A DNA stretch of 64,000 bases from Tidjanibacter massiliensis (GTDB taxonomy: Bacteria; Bacteroidota; Bacteroidia; Bacteroidales; Rikenellaceae): positions 372,001-436,000 of the forward strand of contig NZ_LT629960.1 of the NCBI RefSeq assembly GCF_900104605.1, in the 5' to 3' direction. The position numbers and the translations under genes were made by a program. Shown piece by piece: positions 46,237 through 55,822 of the stretch; position 1 is the first letter of the stretch; every line of letters begins with the position of its first letter. The notes beneath the pieces were generated by a model that saw only the letters and a list, made by a program, of their open reading frames with translations, was not told the DNA's origin and ran no database searches.

Positions 46237-46326
46237 AGCCCATGCCCGTGTTGAAAATTTTGCAGCGAACGGACGGTGGCGGACACTCGGGAGGGAGACC
46301 GCAGACGATGCGGTCGGGTGTTTTTT
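46237..46326 (+). ncRNA. Candidate small RNA
   Basis: A promoter-like element is followed after about 65 bases by a terminator hairpin (46297-46303 with 46309-46315) and a T tract (46321-46326). No protein is encoded in the span, and the flanking gene (xerD) is on the other strand. The transcript would be about 90 nt, and its end reaches to 16 bases short of the xerD stop codon. No known RNA family is recognised. Confidence 0.4.
46297..46326 (+). terminator. Terminator with no gene in front
   Basis: A 7-bp stem GACCGCA/TGCGGTC with loop GACGA, then GGGTG and six T. It would end a plus-strand transcript. Confidence 0.65.
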
Positions 46327-46341
46327 GTCGGGGTACGGAGG

Positions 46342-47268
46342 TTACCGTTCCCGGTAGCGTTTGCCCAGCGGGTGGTGTTCGTTCAGTGCGGCGTGCAGGC
46401 GACCCGTGTCGAGGTGGGTGTATATCTCCGTGGTCGTGATGGATTCGTGGCCGAGCAGTTCCTGTACCTGGCGGATGTTGGCCCCGCCCGCGAGCAGGTG
46501 GGTGGCGAAACTGTGGCGGAAGGTGTGCGGACTCACCTCCTTGTCGATTCCGGCGGCCGCTGCGGCCGCCTTGATGGCGTTGAACACCATGATGCGCGAC
46601 AGCTTCCGGCCGTGGCGGTTGAGGAAAAGCGTATCGGAGGATTTTTCATCGCCCGGTATTCCGCGGTATTCGCGCAGGTAGGTCTCCACCTGCATGCGGC
46701 AGCGGTCGCTGACCGGGACGAGGCGCTGTTTGCTCCCCTTGCCGAGCACGCGGATGAAACCTTCGTCGAAAAAAAGGTCGGAGATGTGCAGCGACGTGAG
46801 TTCCGATACGCGTAGTCCGCAACTGTAAAGCATCTCTATCATCGTCCGGTTGCGGTAACCGTGGGCGGTCGATACGTCTATCGCATCGAGGATGGCATCT
46901 ATCTCTTCGATACTCAGCGTGTCGGGTAGGTAGTGGCCGGATTTGGGACGTTCGACGAATTCGGCAGGCGACTTTTCCAGCACGTCCGTGCGCAGCAGGA
47001 AGTCGTAGAAGCTGCTTACGCCGCTCAGTGTCCGGTTTTGGGTACTCTTTTCGGCTCCCGCCTCGAAGAGCGAGTTCAAGAACTCCTCCACCACCGGGGT
47101 TTCCACCTCGAGAGGGGAGAGCCGGTAACGTTCCGTGACGAAGCGGCGGAAGCGGCGCAGGTCGCGCATATAGGCCTCTACCGTATTGGCGGCCAGCCCC
47201 CTTTCCGTCTTGATGTATGTTCTGTATTTGCCGGAATAGACTTCCCACTCCTTCTCTGCCCGTGTCAT
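46342..47268 (-). CDS. xerD: Tyrosine recombinase XerD
   Basis: A 308-aa site-specific recombinase that resolves chromosome dimers at dif. The SAM-like N domain covers 10-100. The catalytic domain has Arg in CGLRVSELTSLH, Lys in LGKGSKQR, HTFRHSFATHL, LGHESITTTEIYTH with the nucleophile Tyr. The Gly/Ala wording and chromosomal location fit XerD rather than an integron or phage integrase. No att-like repeats are seen nearby. Confidence 0.92.
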   Translation of the reverse strand: MTRAEKEWEVYSGKYRTYIKTERGLAANTVEAYMRDLRRFRRFVTERYRLSPLEVETPVVEEFLNSLFEAGAEKSTQNRTLSGVSSFYDFLLRTDVLEKSPAEFVERPKSGHYLPDTLSIEEIDAILDAIDVSTAHGYRNRTMIEMLYSCGLRVSELTSLHISDLFFDEGFIRVLGKGSKQRLVPVSDRCRMQVETYLREYRGIPGDEKSSDTLFLNRHGRKLSRIMVFNAIKAAAAAAGIDKEVSPHTFRHSFATHLLAGGANIRQVQELLGHESITTTEIYTHLDTGRLHAALNEHHPLGKRYRER

Positions 47269-47345
47269 CCTGCGTATTCTTGTCGTTCGGGAACGCTCCG
47301 CCGAGAGTGGCTCTCCGGGCGGATGCGGTATTGGCGTAAAATGGT

Positions 47346-47353
47346 TATCTTTG
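47346..47353 (+). promoter_or_regulatory. Possible -7 box for prmA
   Basis: TATCTTTG lies 46 bases upstream of prmA. No good -33 element at the usual distance. Confidence 0.4.
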
Positions 47354-47399
47354 GCGCTAAGTTACGAACTGTTTCGGACTTTATGATTCTTCATGCGGT

Positions 47400-48230
47400 A
47401 TGGATTATGTCGAGTTGAACGTGCCCGTGGCGGATGCCGGGCAGGCAGAGATAGTTACGGCCATGCTGGCCGATTTTCCCTTCGAGAGTTTCGCCGAAGA
47501 GGCCGGTGTACTGAAAGCTTATATTCCGAAGGAGGCGCTCTACGGGTGCAAGGAGGAGACGGACAGGATGCTGGCCGGTCTCGGAATAACGGGTGCGGCC
47601 TATATCGAGATAGAGACGCAGAACTGGAACGCTCTCTGGGAGTCCAATTTCGAACCGGTGGAGGTGGACGGTGTCTGTACCATCCGCGCCCCCTTTTCGC
47701 CCGCGCCCGTACAGGGACTGGATATCGTCATCATGCCCAAGATGTCTTTCGGTACGGGGCACCATGCCACGACGTGGCTCATGACGGCCGAACTGATGAA
47801 GCGTGACCTGTCGGGGCTTTCCGGTCTCGATATGGGAAGCGGTACGGGCGTGCTCGCCATCGTGGCCGCAAAGCGCGGGGCCGTGCACGTCGATGCGGTG
47901 GACATAGACGACTGGGCCTATGAGAACAGCCGGGAGAACATTGCGGAAAACGGTGTGCAAGGGCGTGTCACGCCCCTGCTGGGGGATGTGTCCGCCATCG
48001 CGGGAAAACGTTACGATTTCATCCTGGCCAATATCAACCGCAACATCCTGCTCGCCGACATGCCGCGTTACGCACAGGCGCTCCGGGAGGGGGGCGAACT
48101 CATCATGAGCGGTATTCTCGAACGCGACGTAGAGGCCATCGGGGAGCGTGCCGTCGGGCTCGGTCTTCGTCCCGAGGGGATGCGTGTTCGCGAAGGGTGG
48201 GCGGTCGTGGTCTGCCGTCGGGAGGCATAG
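47400..48230 (+). CDS. prmA: Ribosomal protein L11 methyltransferase
   Basis: A 276-aa SAM enzyme that methylates ribosomal protein L11. The N-terminal domain (1-90) docks on L11; the methyltransferase domain has GTGHHATTWLM (near 118), LDMGSGTGVLAI (near 143) and the catalytic ANINRNILL (near 207). Length is normal. It is followed by nadB after 227 bases. Confidence 0.95.
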   Translation: MDYVELNVPVADAGQAEIVTAMLADFPFESFAEEAGVLKAYIPKEALYGCKEETDRMLAGLGITGAAYIEIETQNWNALWESNFEPVEVDGVCTIRAPFSPAPVQGLDIVIMPKMSFGTGHHATTWLMTAELMKRDLSGLSGLDMGSGTGVLAIVAAKRGAVHVDAVDIDDWAYENSRENIAENGVQGRVTPLLGDVSAIAGKRYDFILANINRNILLADMPRYAQALREGGELIMSGILERDVEAIGERAVGLGLRPEGMRVREGWAVVVCRREA

Positions 48231-48387
48231 CGGCCTTTGCCGATTGACCGGGCATCTCCTGGCTGGGGCGTATCCGGCGAGCGCTGTCGGGAGCTTTCCG
48301 GCCGGAACCGTTCCGTCACAGGGGTCGGAAGGGGCTTTTTCGGGGAAGGTTATGACGGGTGCGGCGCTATTATTGTCGGCAATTTTG

Positions 48388-48395
48388 TAATTTTG
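48388..48395 (+). promoter_or_regulatory. Possible -7 box for nadB
   Basis: TAATTTTG lies 62 bases upstream of nadB. The -33 element is poor. Confidence 0.4.
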
Positions 48396-48457
48396 CCCCG
48401 CTGTTTGCCGTTAATCGTTTCACAGTAGGGATTGACGACGTAAAATTTAGGCATGCG

Positions 48458-50062
48458 ATGAACCTCGAAACGGATTATCTGGTGATAGGCAGCGGTGCTG
48501 CCGGCCTGAGCTTCGCCCTGAAGGCGGCGGAGCACTCCCATGTGATTGTCGTCACCAAAGGGGAGATGAACGAATGCAATACGAACTATGCGCAAGGGGG
48601 CATCTGCTGCGTGACCTACGAGCCGGACACGTTCCAGAAGCACATAGACGATACGATGGTGTGCGGCGGGGGTATCTGCGACATGCAGGCGGTGGAGCTG
48701 GTCGTGACGCGCGCTCCGCAGCTGATGAAGGACCTCGTGCAGTGGGGGACGCGGTTCGACAAAACCCGGGAGGGGAGATACGAGCTCGCCCGCGAAGGGG
48801 GGCATTCGGAGTACCGTATTCTGCATCACAAGGACGAGACGGGGGCCGAAATCGAACGGACGCTCATCTCGCAGGTCAAGAGCCACCGCAACATCGAAGT
48901 GCTCGAATATCATTTCGCCATAGATTTGCTCACGCAGCACCATCTGGGGCAGCTCGTGACGCGGCATACGGAAGGTATCGAGTGTTACGGTGCCTACGTG
49001 ATGGACCTGAAGAGAGGGCGTATCAAGACCATTCTTTCCAGGGTGACGGTCATCGCCACCGGCGGCGTGGGGAATGTCTATAACGTGACGACCAATCCGG
49101 GGGTGGCGACGGGCGACGGCATCGCCATGGCGCACCGGGCCAAGGCCGTGATTGAAAACATGGAGTTCATCCAGTTCCACCCCACGGCCCTGTACAATCC
49201 CGGCGAACGCCCCTCGTTCCTCATCTCCGAGGCGCTGCGGGGTTTCGGGGCTATCCTCAAGACGCAGGACGGCAAGGAGTTCATGCAGAAATACCATCCG
49301 ATGGGGTCGCTCGCTCCGCGCGACGTGGTGGCCCGCAGTATCGACAACGAGATGAAGGTGCGAGGCGACGACTATGTCTTTCTGGACATCACGCACCGCG
49401 ACCCGAAGGAGACCGTCAGCCATTTCCCGAATATTTACCGGAAATGCCTTTCCATCGGTATCGACATCACCAAGGAGATGATACCGGTGGCCCCGGCGGC
49501 GCACTACTGCTGCGGCGGGGTGAAGGTGGACCTGAACGGGGAGACCTCCATCAGGCGGCTCTATGCGTTGGGCGAAACTTCGTGTACGGGGCTTCACGGC
49601 GCCAATCGCCTCGCCTCCAATTCGCTGACGGAGGCGGTGGTCTATGCCGACCAGGCGGCGCGGCACAGTGCCGCCCATCTGCACGAATACGGCCTGCAGA
49701 AGGGTATCCCGGCATGGAATGCCGACGGAACGACGGCGACCGAGGAGATGGTGCTCATTACCCAGAACGCGAAGGAGATGCAGCAGATAATGAGTAATTA
49801 CGTGGGCATCGTCCGTTCCAACCTCCGGCTGGAGCGTGCGTTGCGCAGGCTGGAAATCATATTCAAGGAGAACGAGGAGCTCTACCTCAAATCGACGCCT
49901 ACCAAGGAGCTGTGCGAACTGAGGAACATGATAGACGTGGGCTACCTCATCATCAAGCAGGCGCAGGCCATGAAGCGGAGCATCGGACTGCACTATTCGC
50001 TGGACTATCCGATAGAGCAGCCCGTCGAGGCGGCCCTGCGTAAAAGCTCCTCCGAGTTTTAA
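48458..50062 (+). CDS. nadB: L-aspartate oxidase
   Basis: A 534-aa flavoenzyme for the first step of NAD synthesis, aspartate to iminoaspartate. The FAD site is VIGSGAAGLSFALKAA at residues 8-23. The active-site segment HYCCGGVKVDLNGETSIRRLYALGE (partly quoted as HYCCGGVKVD and YALGETSCTGLHGANRLASN) identifies the fumarate reductase/NadB group. EAVVYADQAA follows. nadA and nadC are not in the window. I use the ATG at 48458 (MNLETDYLVIG). The next gene, prfC, starts 24 bases later. Confidence 0.94.
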   Translation: MNLETDYLVIGSGAAGLSFALKAAEHSHVIVVTKGEMNECNTNYAQGGICCVTYEPDTFQKHIDDTMVCGGGICDMQAVELVVTRAPQLMKDLVQWGTRFDKTREGRYELAREGGHSEYRILHHKDETGAEIERTLISQVKSHRNIEVLEYHFAIDLLTQHHLGQLVTRHTEGIECYGAYVMDLKRGRIKTILSRVTVIATGGVGNVYNVTTNPGVATGDGIAMAHRAKAVIENMEFIQFHPTALYNPGERPSFLISEALRGFGAILKTQDGKEFMQKYHPMGSLAPRDVVARSIDNEMKVRGDDYVFLDITHRDPKETVSHFPNIYRKCLSIGIDITKEMIPVAPAAHYCCGGVKVDLNGETSIRRLYALGETSCTGLHGANRLASNSLTEAVVYADQAARHSAAHLHEYGLQKGIPAWNADGTTATEEMVLITQNAKEMQQIMSNYVGIVRSNLRLERALRRLEIIFKENEELYLKSTPTKELCELRNMIDVGYLIIKQAQAMKRSIGLHYSLDYPIEQPVEAALRKSSSEF

Positions 50063-50086
50063 GATACGAACTGCAAGACAGGATTC

Positions 50087-51661
50087 ATGGGATTGAAGGA
50101 AGAGATACTCAGGCGCAGGACGTTCGCCATCATCAGCCATCCTGACGCCGGAAAGACCACGCTGACCGAGAAACTGCTCCTTTTCGGAGGGGCGATACAT
50201 GTCGCCGGCGCGGTCAAGAGCAACAAGATACGCAAGACGGCCACTTCGGACTTCATGGAAATCGAACGCCAGAGGGGCATCTCGGTGGCTACCTCGGTCA
50301 TGGGATTCGAGTACGGAGGCATCAAGGTGAACATCCTCGATACGCCGGGGCACGAAGACTTCGCGGAGGATACCTACCGAACCCTGACGGCCGTAGACAG
50401 TGTCATCATCGTCATCGACGGTGCGAAGGGCGTGGAGACGCAGACGCGCAAACTGATGAACGTATGCCGCATGCGCAAGACGCCGGTGATGGTCTTCGTG
50501 AACAAGCTCGACAGGCCGTGCCGCGACCCGTTCGACCTGCTGGACGAGATAGAGACGGAACTCAAAATCGCCGTCCGTCCGCTCTCCTTTCCCGTGAGCA
50601 GCGGCCCCGCTTTCAAGGGGGTTTACAACATATACGATGGCAGCTTCTCGGCATTCACCTCCAATGACCGGCAGACTGTGTCTGAGGCTGTCAAGCTTTC
50701 GCTCGACAGTCCGCAGCTCGACGAGTATATCCGGCCCTATACCCGGAAACTGCGCGACGACCTGTCGCTGGTGGAGGGGGTGTATGAACCTTTCGAACGG
50801 GAACTCTATCTGGCCGGCGAACTCGCACCGGTCTTTTTCGGGAGTGCCATCAACAACTTCGGGGTGAAGGAGTTGCTCGAAACCTTCATCGAGATAGCTC
50901 CTTCGCCGCGTCCTTCGCCTACCGAGACGCGAACGGTGGAGCCGACCGAGCCCAAGATGACCGGTTTCGTGTTCAAGATACACGCCAACATGGACCCGAA
51001 CCACCGCGACCGTATCGCTTTCCTGAAGATATGTTCCGGGACGTTCGAGCGCAACAGGAATTACTTCCATGTACGCAGCGGCAAGCAGATGAAATTCTCT
51101 TCGCCCAATGCTTTCATGGCCGAAAAGAAATCCATCGTCGATTTCGCCTATCCGGGCGATATCGTGGGATTGCACGATACGGGTAATTTCAAGATAGGAG
51201 ATACCTTCACGGAAGGGGAGAATCTGAAGTTCACCGGCATTCCTTCCTTTTCGCCGGAGCTGTTCCGTTACATTGAGAATGCCGACCCGCAGAAGTTCAA
51301 GCAGCTTGCCAAGGGTATCGACCAGCTTATGGACGAAGGGGTGGCGCAGCTCTTCACGAGCCGGCTGAACGGGCGCAAGATTATTGGAACGGTGGGTGCT
51401 TTGCAGTTCGAGGTCATTCAGTATCGGCTGGAGCACGAGTACAACGCGCTGTGCCGTTACGAACCTATTCAGATATACAAGGCATGCTGGATAGAGTCCG
51501 ACAATGCGGAGCAGTTGGCCGATTTCATGAAACGGAAACATACCAACATGGCGGTGGACAAGCACGGCCGCAATGTCTATCTGGCTGATACGAGCTATGC
51601 GCTCCAGCTCGCGCAGGAGAAGTTTCCCGACATTCGGTTCTATTTTACGTCGGAGTTCTGA
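50087..51661 (+). CDS. prfC: Peptide chain release factor 3
   Basis: A 524-aa GTPase that recycles RF1/RF2 after termination. G motifs: SHPDAGKTT (near 20), the switch region [20 protein letters not shown] (near 85) and NKLDR (near 139). The beta-barrel and the C-terminal domain ([16 protein letters not shown]) complete RF3. It lies 24 bases after nadB and probably shares its transcript. Confidence 0.95.
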   Translation: MGLKEEILRRRTFAIISHPDAGKTTLTEKLLLFGGAIHVAGAVKSNKIRKTATSDFMEIERQRGISVATSVMGFEYGGIKVNILDTPGHEDFAEDTYRTLTAVDSVIIVIDGAKGVETQTRKLMNVCRMRKTPVMVFVNKLDRPCRDPFDLLDEIETELKIAVRPLSFPVSSGPAFKGVYNIYDGSFSAFTSNDRQTVSEAVKLSLDSPQLDEYIRPYTRKLRDDLSLVEGVYEPFERELYLAGELAPVFFGSAINNFGVKELLETFIEIAPSPRPSPTETRTVEPTEPKMTGFVFKIHANMDPNHRDRIAFLKICSGTFERNRNYFHVRSGKQMKFSSPNAFMAEKKSIVDFAYPGDIVGLHDTGNFKIGDTFTEGENLKFTGIPSFSPELFRYIENADPQKFKQLAKGIDQLMDEGVAQLFTSRLNGRKIIGTVGALQFEVIQYRLEHEYNALCRYEPIQIYKACWIESDNAEQLADFMKRKHTNMAVDKHGRNVYLADTSYALQLAQEKFPDIRFYFTSEF

Positions 51662-51676
51662 CCGGCGAAGGCGAAC

Positions 51677-51727
51677 GACAGACCGCACGGGCGCACGAAA
51701 CAAGTTCGTGCGCCCGTGCGGTCTGTC
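51677..51727. terminator. Long hairpin after prfC
   Basis: A perfect 23-bp inverted repeat (51677-51699 with 51705-51727, loop ACAAG), the longest in the window. It lies between convergent genes and lacks a T tract. Confidence 0.65.
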
Positions 51728-51837
51728 ATGTCGTTGTCTCGGTCTGTCGTCGGAAGGGCACGGCGGCCGCTTTCCCGCAGACCGTTTCGGCTGCATCTTC
51801 TCCTCTTTCGGTTTGCGATACGACGCCGGCAGACGTT

Positions 51838-52713
51838 TTAAAGCGAAACGAGCCGGTCGAGCGCGAGCCGTATCATGTGTTCGATGTAAGGCGCATAGTC
51901 GGTATCGGACTGATAGGAGGTACGCTGTGCGATGATGGTGCAGATGGTGCCAGCCCGATGGCCCATCATTGCAGCCATGCCGGCAATGCCGGAACTCTCC
52001 ATTTCGCAGTTGGTTACGCGGCGGCCTTCGTAAGTGAAGGAGATTATCCGGTTGAACAGGTCGGTGTCGGCCGGTTCGAGCCGTATCCAGCGTCCCTGCG
52101 GAGCGTAGAAGCCGGGGGCGGATAGGGTGATTCCCTCCGTCGTGTCGTTTCTGAACAGGTCGAAAAGTTCCCGGTCGGCATCGACCGCATAGGGCGCTGC
52201 CAGCCGGTCGTCCCAGCCCGTTTCCTGCACGAAACGCCGTTCCATGTCGTGGTTGCATACCTCGCTGCGTCCCTTGTAGAAGTTCAGCAGGCCGTCCAGA
52301 CCGATGGAGGTGCGTGAAAAGACGAGCGTCCCGATGGGCAGGTCGGGCTGCAGTCCGCCGGATGTTCCCAGGCGGAGGAGGGTGAGCCTTTTCAGCGTGT
52401 TGTGGATGTGCCGCGTTTTGAAGTCTATGTTGGCCAACGCGTCGAGTTCGGTCATGACGATATCGATGTTGTCGGTCCCGATGCCGGTGGATATCACGGT
52501 CAGTCGTTTGCCTTTGCAGGTTCCCGTTATGGTGTGGAATTCGCGGTTGGAGACCTCTTTGTCGCGTGTGTCGAAATGGGCGGCCACCATGGCCACCCGG
52601 CCGGGGTCGCCTACGAGGATGACCGTATCGGCCAGGTCTTCAGGCCGTAAATGGAGATGGTACACGGAGCCGTCGTCGTTTACCAGCAGTTCGGAAGGGG
52701 GAATTGTTCTCAT
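51838..52713 (-). CDS. Nucleoside phosphorylase (uridine phosphorylase-like)
   Basis: A 291-aa enzyme that cleaves a nucleoside with phosphate. VGDPGRVAMVA (near 34) binds phosphate, STGIGTDNIDIVMTEL (near 75) and RLGTSGGLQPDLPIG (near 113) are family signatures, and NCEMESSGIAGMAAMMG (near 240) holds the Glu that binds ribose. The base is probably uracil, but purine specificity is not excluded. Divergent from glmM. Confidence 0.88.
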   Translation of the reverse strand: MRTIPPSELLVNDDGSVYHLHLRPEDLADTVILVGDPGRVAMVAAHFDTRDKEVSNREFHTITGTCKGKRLTVISTGIGTDNIDIVMTELDALANIDFKTRHIHNTLKRLTLLRLGTSGGLQPDLPIGTLVFSRTSIGLDGLLNFYKGRSEVCNHDMERRFVQETGWDDRLAAPYAVDADRELFDLFRNDTTEGITLSAPGFYAPQGRWIRLEPADTDLFNRIISFTYEGRRVTNCEMESSGIAGMAAMMGHRAGTICTIIAQRTSYQSDTDYAPYIEHMIRLALDRLVSL

Positions 52714-52728
52714 AAAAGACAGGGTTTA

Positions 52729-52747
52729 TTTTTTAGTTGAGCTAAAA
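52729..52747. promoter_or_regulatory. Palindrome in the divergent region of phosphorylase and glmM
   Basis: TTTTTAG-TTGAG-CTAAAAA, a 7-bp arm palindrome, lies between the divergent genes. It overlaps TATTTTTA on the minus strand, so it may be an operator or part of the promoter. Confidence 0.35.
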
Positions 52748-52795
52748 ATAGTTATTTTCGTGGAATTATGAAAATCAAATAGGAAGAAACGAATC

Positions 52796-54187
52796 ATGAC
52801 TCTTATAAAATCGATTTCAGGTATAAGGGGAACGGTCGGCGGAGAGGCGGGCGACAACCTGACGCCTTCGGATATCGTCCGGTTTACTGTCGGATACTCA
52901 CGGTGGCTGTTGCGGCAGGTCTCCGGCAGGCGGCCGGTGGTCGCTGTGGGACGCGATGCCCGTCTTTCGGGCGAGATGGTTTACAGCCTTGTGGAGGGTA
53001 CCCTTATGGGGTGCGGGGTGGATGTGATAGACCTCGGACTCTGCACGACGCCGGGAGTGGAGATGGCCGTAACGGCCAAGGCGGCCGACGGCGGCATCAT
53101 CATCACCGCGAGCCACAATCCCCGGCAGTGGAACGCTCTCAAGCTGCTCAACGCGCGGGGCGAGTTCCTCAGCGATGCCGACGGGCGCGAGGTGCTGCGG
53201 CTCGCGGATGCGCCGGATTTCGCCTATCCGGATGTCGATGCGCTCGGCTGCGTGATAGAGCGCTCCTCGTTCGGCGACGAGCATATTGACCGGGTATTGG
53301 CTTTGCCGCTGGTGGATGCGGAGGCTGTCCGGAAACGGGGCTTTCGGGTGACGGTCGATGCCGTGAACTCCGTGGGGGGTATTGTGATACCCCGGCTGCT
53401 GGAACGTATGGGCGTGGAGGTGGAGCGTCTCAACTGCGAACCTACGGGAGATTTCGCCCACAATCCCGAGCCCATTGCCGCAAACCTTTCGCAGGTTATG
53501 GAGGCGGTGCGCCGCAACGGTTCGGATATGGGTATCGTGGTGGACCCCGATGTGGACCGGTTGGCTTTCGTCTGCGAGGACGGCGAGCTGTTCGGCGAGG
53601 AGTACACGCTCGTGGCCGTGGCCGATTACGTACTGTCGGCGACGCCGGGCGATACGGTTTCTAACCTCAGCTCCACGCGGGCGCTGCGGGACGTAACCGA
53701 ACGCCATGGCGGACACTATGCCGCCTCGGCGGTGGGTGAGGTGAACGTGGTCGCCAAGATGAAGGAGACCGGTGCCGTGATAGGAGGCGAAGGGAACGGC
53801 GGCGTCATCTATCCGGCGCTCCATTACGGGCGCGATGCCCTTGTGGGCGTGGCGCTCCTGTTGACTTCGCTGGCCCGCAGCGGCAAACGTATGACGGAGC
53901 TGCGCAGCGGTTATCCGCAGTATTACATGGCGAAAGACAAGATAACGCTCCGGCCCGGGATGGATGTGGCGAAGATACTCTCCGGCATGAAAGATGCGTA
54001 CAGCGGGGAGAGAATCACCGATACGGACGGCGTGAAAATCGACTTCCCGGAGGGATGGGTGCATATGCGGAGTTCTAATACCGAACCCATCATCCGCATT
54101 TACAGCGAGAGCCGCGACCCGGAGGAGGCCCGGCGGCTCGCCGCTCGGTTCGCCGGAGAGATAGAGCGGCTTGCCGGGGCCCGGTGA
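52796..54187 (+). CDS. glmM: Phosphoglucosamine mutase
   Basis: A 463-aa phosphohexomutase converting glucosamine-6-phosphate to glucosamine-1-phosphate for cell wall and lipid A. The phosphoserine loop TASHNP (Ser106), metal loop DPDVDRLAF (near 244), sugar-binding GEGNGGVIYP (near 327) and phosphate loop RSSNTEPIIRI (near 424) are all present. The metal loop differs from DGDADR of other GlmM. Phosphomannomutase activity cannot be excluded. The M20 dipeptidase starts 60 bases downstream. Confidence 0.85.
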   Translation: MTLIKSISGIRGTVGGEAGDNLTPSDIVRFTVGYSRWLLRQVSGRRPVVAVGRDARLSGEMVYSLVEGTLMGCGVDVIDLGLCTTPGVEMAVTAKAADGGIIITASHNPRQWNALKLLNARGEFLSDADGREVLRLADAPDFAYPDVDALGCVIERSSFGDEHIDRVLALPLVDAEAVRKRGFRVTVDAVNSVGGIVIPRLLERMGVEVERLNCEPTGDFAHNPEPIAANLSQVMEAVRRNGSDMGIVVDPDVDRLAFVCEDGELFGEEYTLVAVADYVLSATPGDTVSNLSSTRALRDVTERHGGHYAASAVGEVNVVAKMKETGAVIGGEGNGGVIYPALHYGRDALVGVALLLTSLARSGKRMTELRSGYPQYYMAKDKITLRPGMDVAKILSGMKDAYSGERITDTDGVKIDFPEGWVHMRSSNTEPIIRIYSESRDPEEARRLAARFAGEIERLAGAR

Positions 54188-54247
54188 GGGGGCCGGCGGA
54201 GTGTGCGGTAAGGAACGTTTCATCAATACTAATTAATAAATAACAAT

Positions 54248-55618
54248 ATGGTAAAACAGTATATCGAAGAGAACAGGGAACGGTTCCTGGAGGAGCTGTT
54301 CGAGCTGCTCCGGATACCCTCGGTCAGCGCCCAGAGCGTTCATAAGGGGGATATGGTGCGTGCGGCGGAGTGGCTGCGGGATGCGCTGCTCAAGTCGGGC
54401 GCCGACCGGGCCGAGGTGATGCCTACCGAGGGCAATCCGGTGGTCTTCGCGGAAAAAATCATCGACCGGTCGCTGCCGACGGTGCTCGTGTACGGCCACT
54501 ATGACGTGATGCCCGAAGACCCGGTGGACGAGTGGCGGACGGAGCCTTTCGAGCCTGTCGTGAAGGAAGGGCGCATCTGGGGCCGCGGTGCCGACGACGA
54601 CAAGGGGCAGCTCTACATGCACGCCAAGGCGTTCGAGGCGCTCGTGGCTACGGGGCAGTTGCCGTGCAATGTGAAGTTCATGCTCGAAGGGGAAGAGGAG
54701 ATAGGCTCCGGAAGCCTTTACAAATGGTGCGAGGAACACAGGGAGCTGGTGAAAGCCGACATCATCCTCGTTTCCGATACGAGTCTCATCGCATGGGATA
54801 CCCCCTCCATCACCTGCGGCCTGCGCGGACTCTGCTACATGCAGGTGGAGGTGACTGGCCCCGACAAGGACTTGCACTCCGGACTTTACGGCGGTGCGGT
54901 GGCCAATCCGGCGAACGTGCTGGCCGACATGATTGCGAAACTCGTCGATGCCGACGGACACATCGCCATTCCCGGTTTTTACGATGACGTGCGCGAACTG
55001 TCCGACGCGGAGCGGCGTGCGCTCAACAGTGCCCCGTTCGACGTGGAGCGCTACAAGGAATCCATCGATATCCCGGCCGTACAGGGCGAGAAGGGCTATA
55101 CGACTGCCGAGCGTACCGGGGTGCGTCCCTCGCTTGACGTGAACGGTATCTGGGGCGGTTACATCGACGAGGGAACGAAGACCATCATCCCTTCGAAGGC
55201 TTCGGCGAAAATATCCATGAGGCTCGTACCGCATCAGGATTATCGGAAAATCGCGGTGCTTTTCGAGAACTATTTCCGCAGCATCGCTCCGGAGAGCGTG
55301 CGCGTGGAGGTAAAGGCGCTGCACGGCGGCCAGCCCTATGTGTCGCCTACCGACCTGCCGGCCTACCATGCCGCCGAGAAGGCCATGGAGGAGACTTTCG
55401 GAAAGACACCCCTGCCGTTCTATTCGGGTGGCAGCATCCCGATAATCAGCGGTTTTGAATCCATACTCGGCACCAAGTCCATCCTGATGGGTTTCGGTCT
55501 CGACCGCGATGCGATTCATTCGCCCAACGAGAGTTACGGGCTGGACAACTTCTACCGCGGCATCGAGACCATTGCGCTCTTCTATCGGTATTTCGCCGAA
55601 ATGAGCCGGGCGAAGTAA
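54248..55618 (+). CDS. M20-family dipeptidase
   Basis: A 456-aa zinc peptidase. The metal ligands lie in VYGHYDVMPED (near 81), WGRGADDDKGQ (near 116) and EGEEEIGS (near 147); the dimerisation domain spans about 190-350. This pattern fits the beta-Ala-Xaa/carnosinase-like dipeptidases. It is cytoplasmic and probably splits small peptides. It follows glmM by 60 bases. Confidence 0.92.
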   Translation: MVKQYIEENRERFLEELFELLRIPSVSAQSVHKGDMVRAAEWLRDALLKSGADRAEVMPTEGNPVVFAEKIIDRSLPTVLVYGHYDVMPEDPVDEWRTEPFEPVVKEGRIWGRGADDDKGQLYMHAKAFEALVATGQLPCNVKFMLEGEEEIGSGSLYKWCEEHRELVKADIILVSDTSLIAWDTPSITCGLRGLCYMQVEVTGPDKDLHSGLYGGAVANPANVLADMIAKLVDADGHIAIPGFYDDVRELSDAERRALNSAPFDVERYKESIDIPAVQGEKGYTTAERTGVRPSLDVNGIWGGYIDEGTKTIIPSKASAKISMRLVPHQDYRKIAVLFENYFRSIAPESVRVEVKALHGGQPYVSPTDLPAYHAAEKAMEETFGKTPLPFYSGGSIPIISGFESILGTKSILMGFGLDRDAIHSPNESYGLDNFYRGIETIALFYRYFAEMSRAK

Positions 55619-55639
55619 TATTTTGACATTTGTGTATGA

Positions 55640-55670
55640 GCTGGGCGGCCATGATTCATGGCCGCCCAGC
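55640..55670. terminator. Hairpin after the M20 dipeptidase
   Basis: A perfect 14-bp stem (55640-55653 with 55657-55670). It lies between convergent genes without T tracts. Confidence 0.6.
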
Positions 55671-55822
55671 CCGTGTTGTCCGGCGGTCGGAACGCTTCTT
55701 CCGTTACGAATGCGGGGTGCGCGGACGGACGGTGTCGCAGAATGAAAGTGGGGGGAACCGCAGCATTGCGCTGCGGCTCCCCCTGCAAGAACCTGTCGCT
55801 ATGTTTGCGGCCCGCCGTCCCG

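Noticed and set aside
46342-47268. Tyrosine recombinase as a sign of a mobile element
   Set aside because: The sequence fits chromosomal XerD, there are no flanking direct repeats or cargo genes, and neighbours are housekeeping genes.
48350-52258. 1302-aa open frame on the minus strand across nadB and prfC
   Set aside because: Although very long, it is opposite two clear housekeeping genes. Composition is shadow-like (His, Arg, Leu-rich), and no domain is visible.
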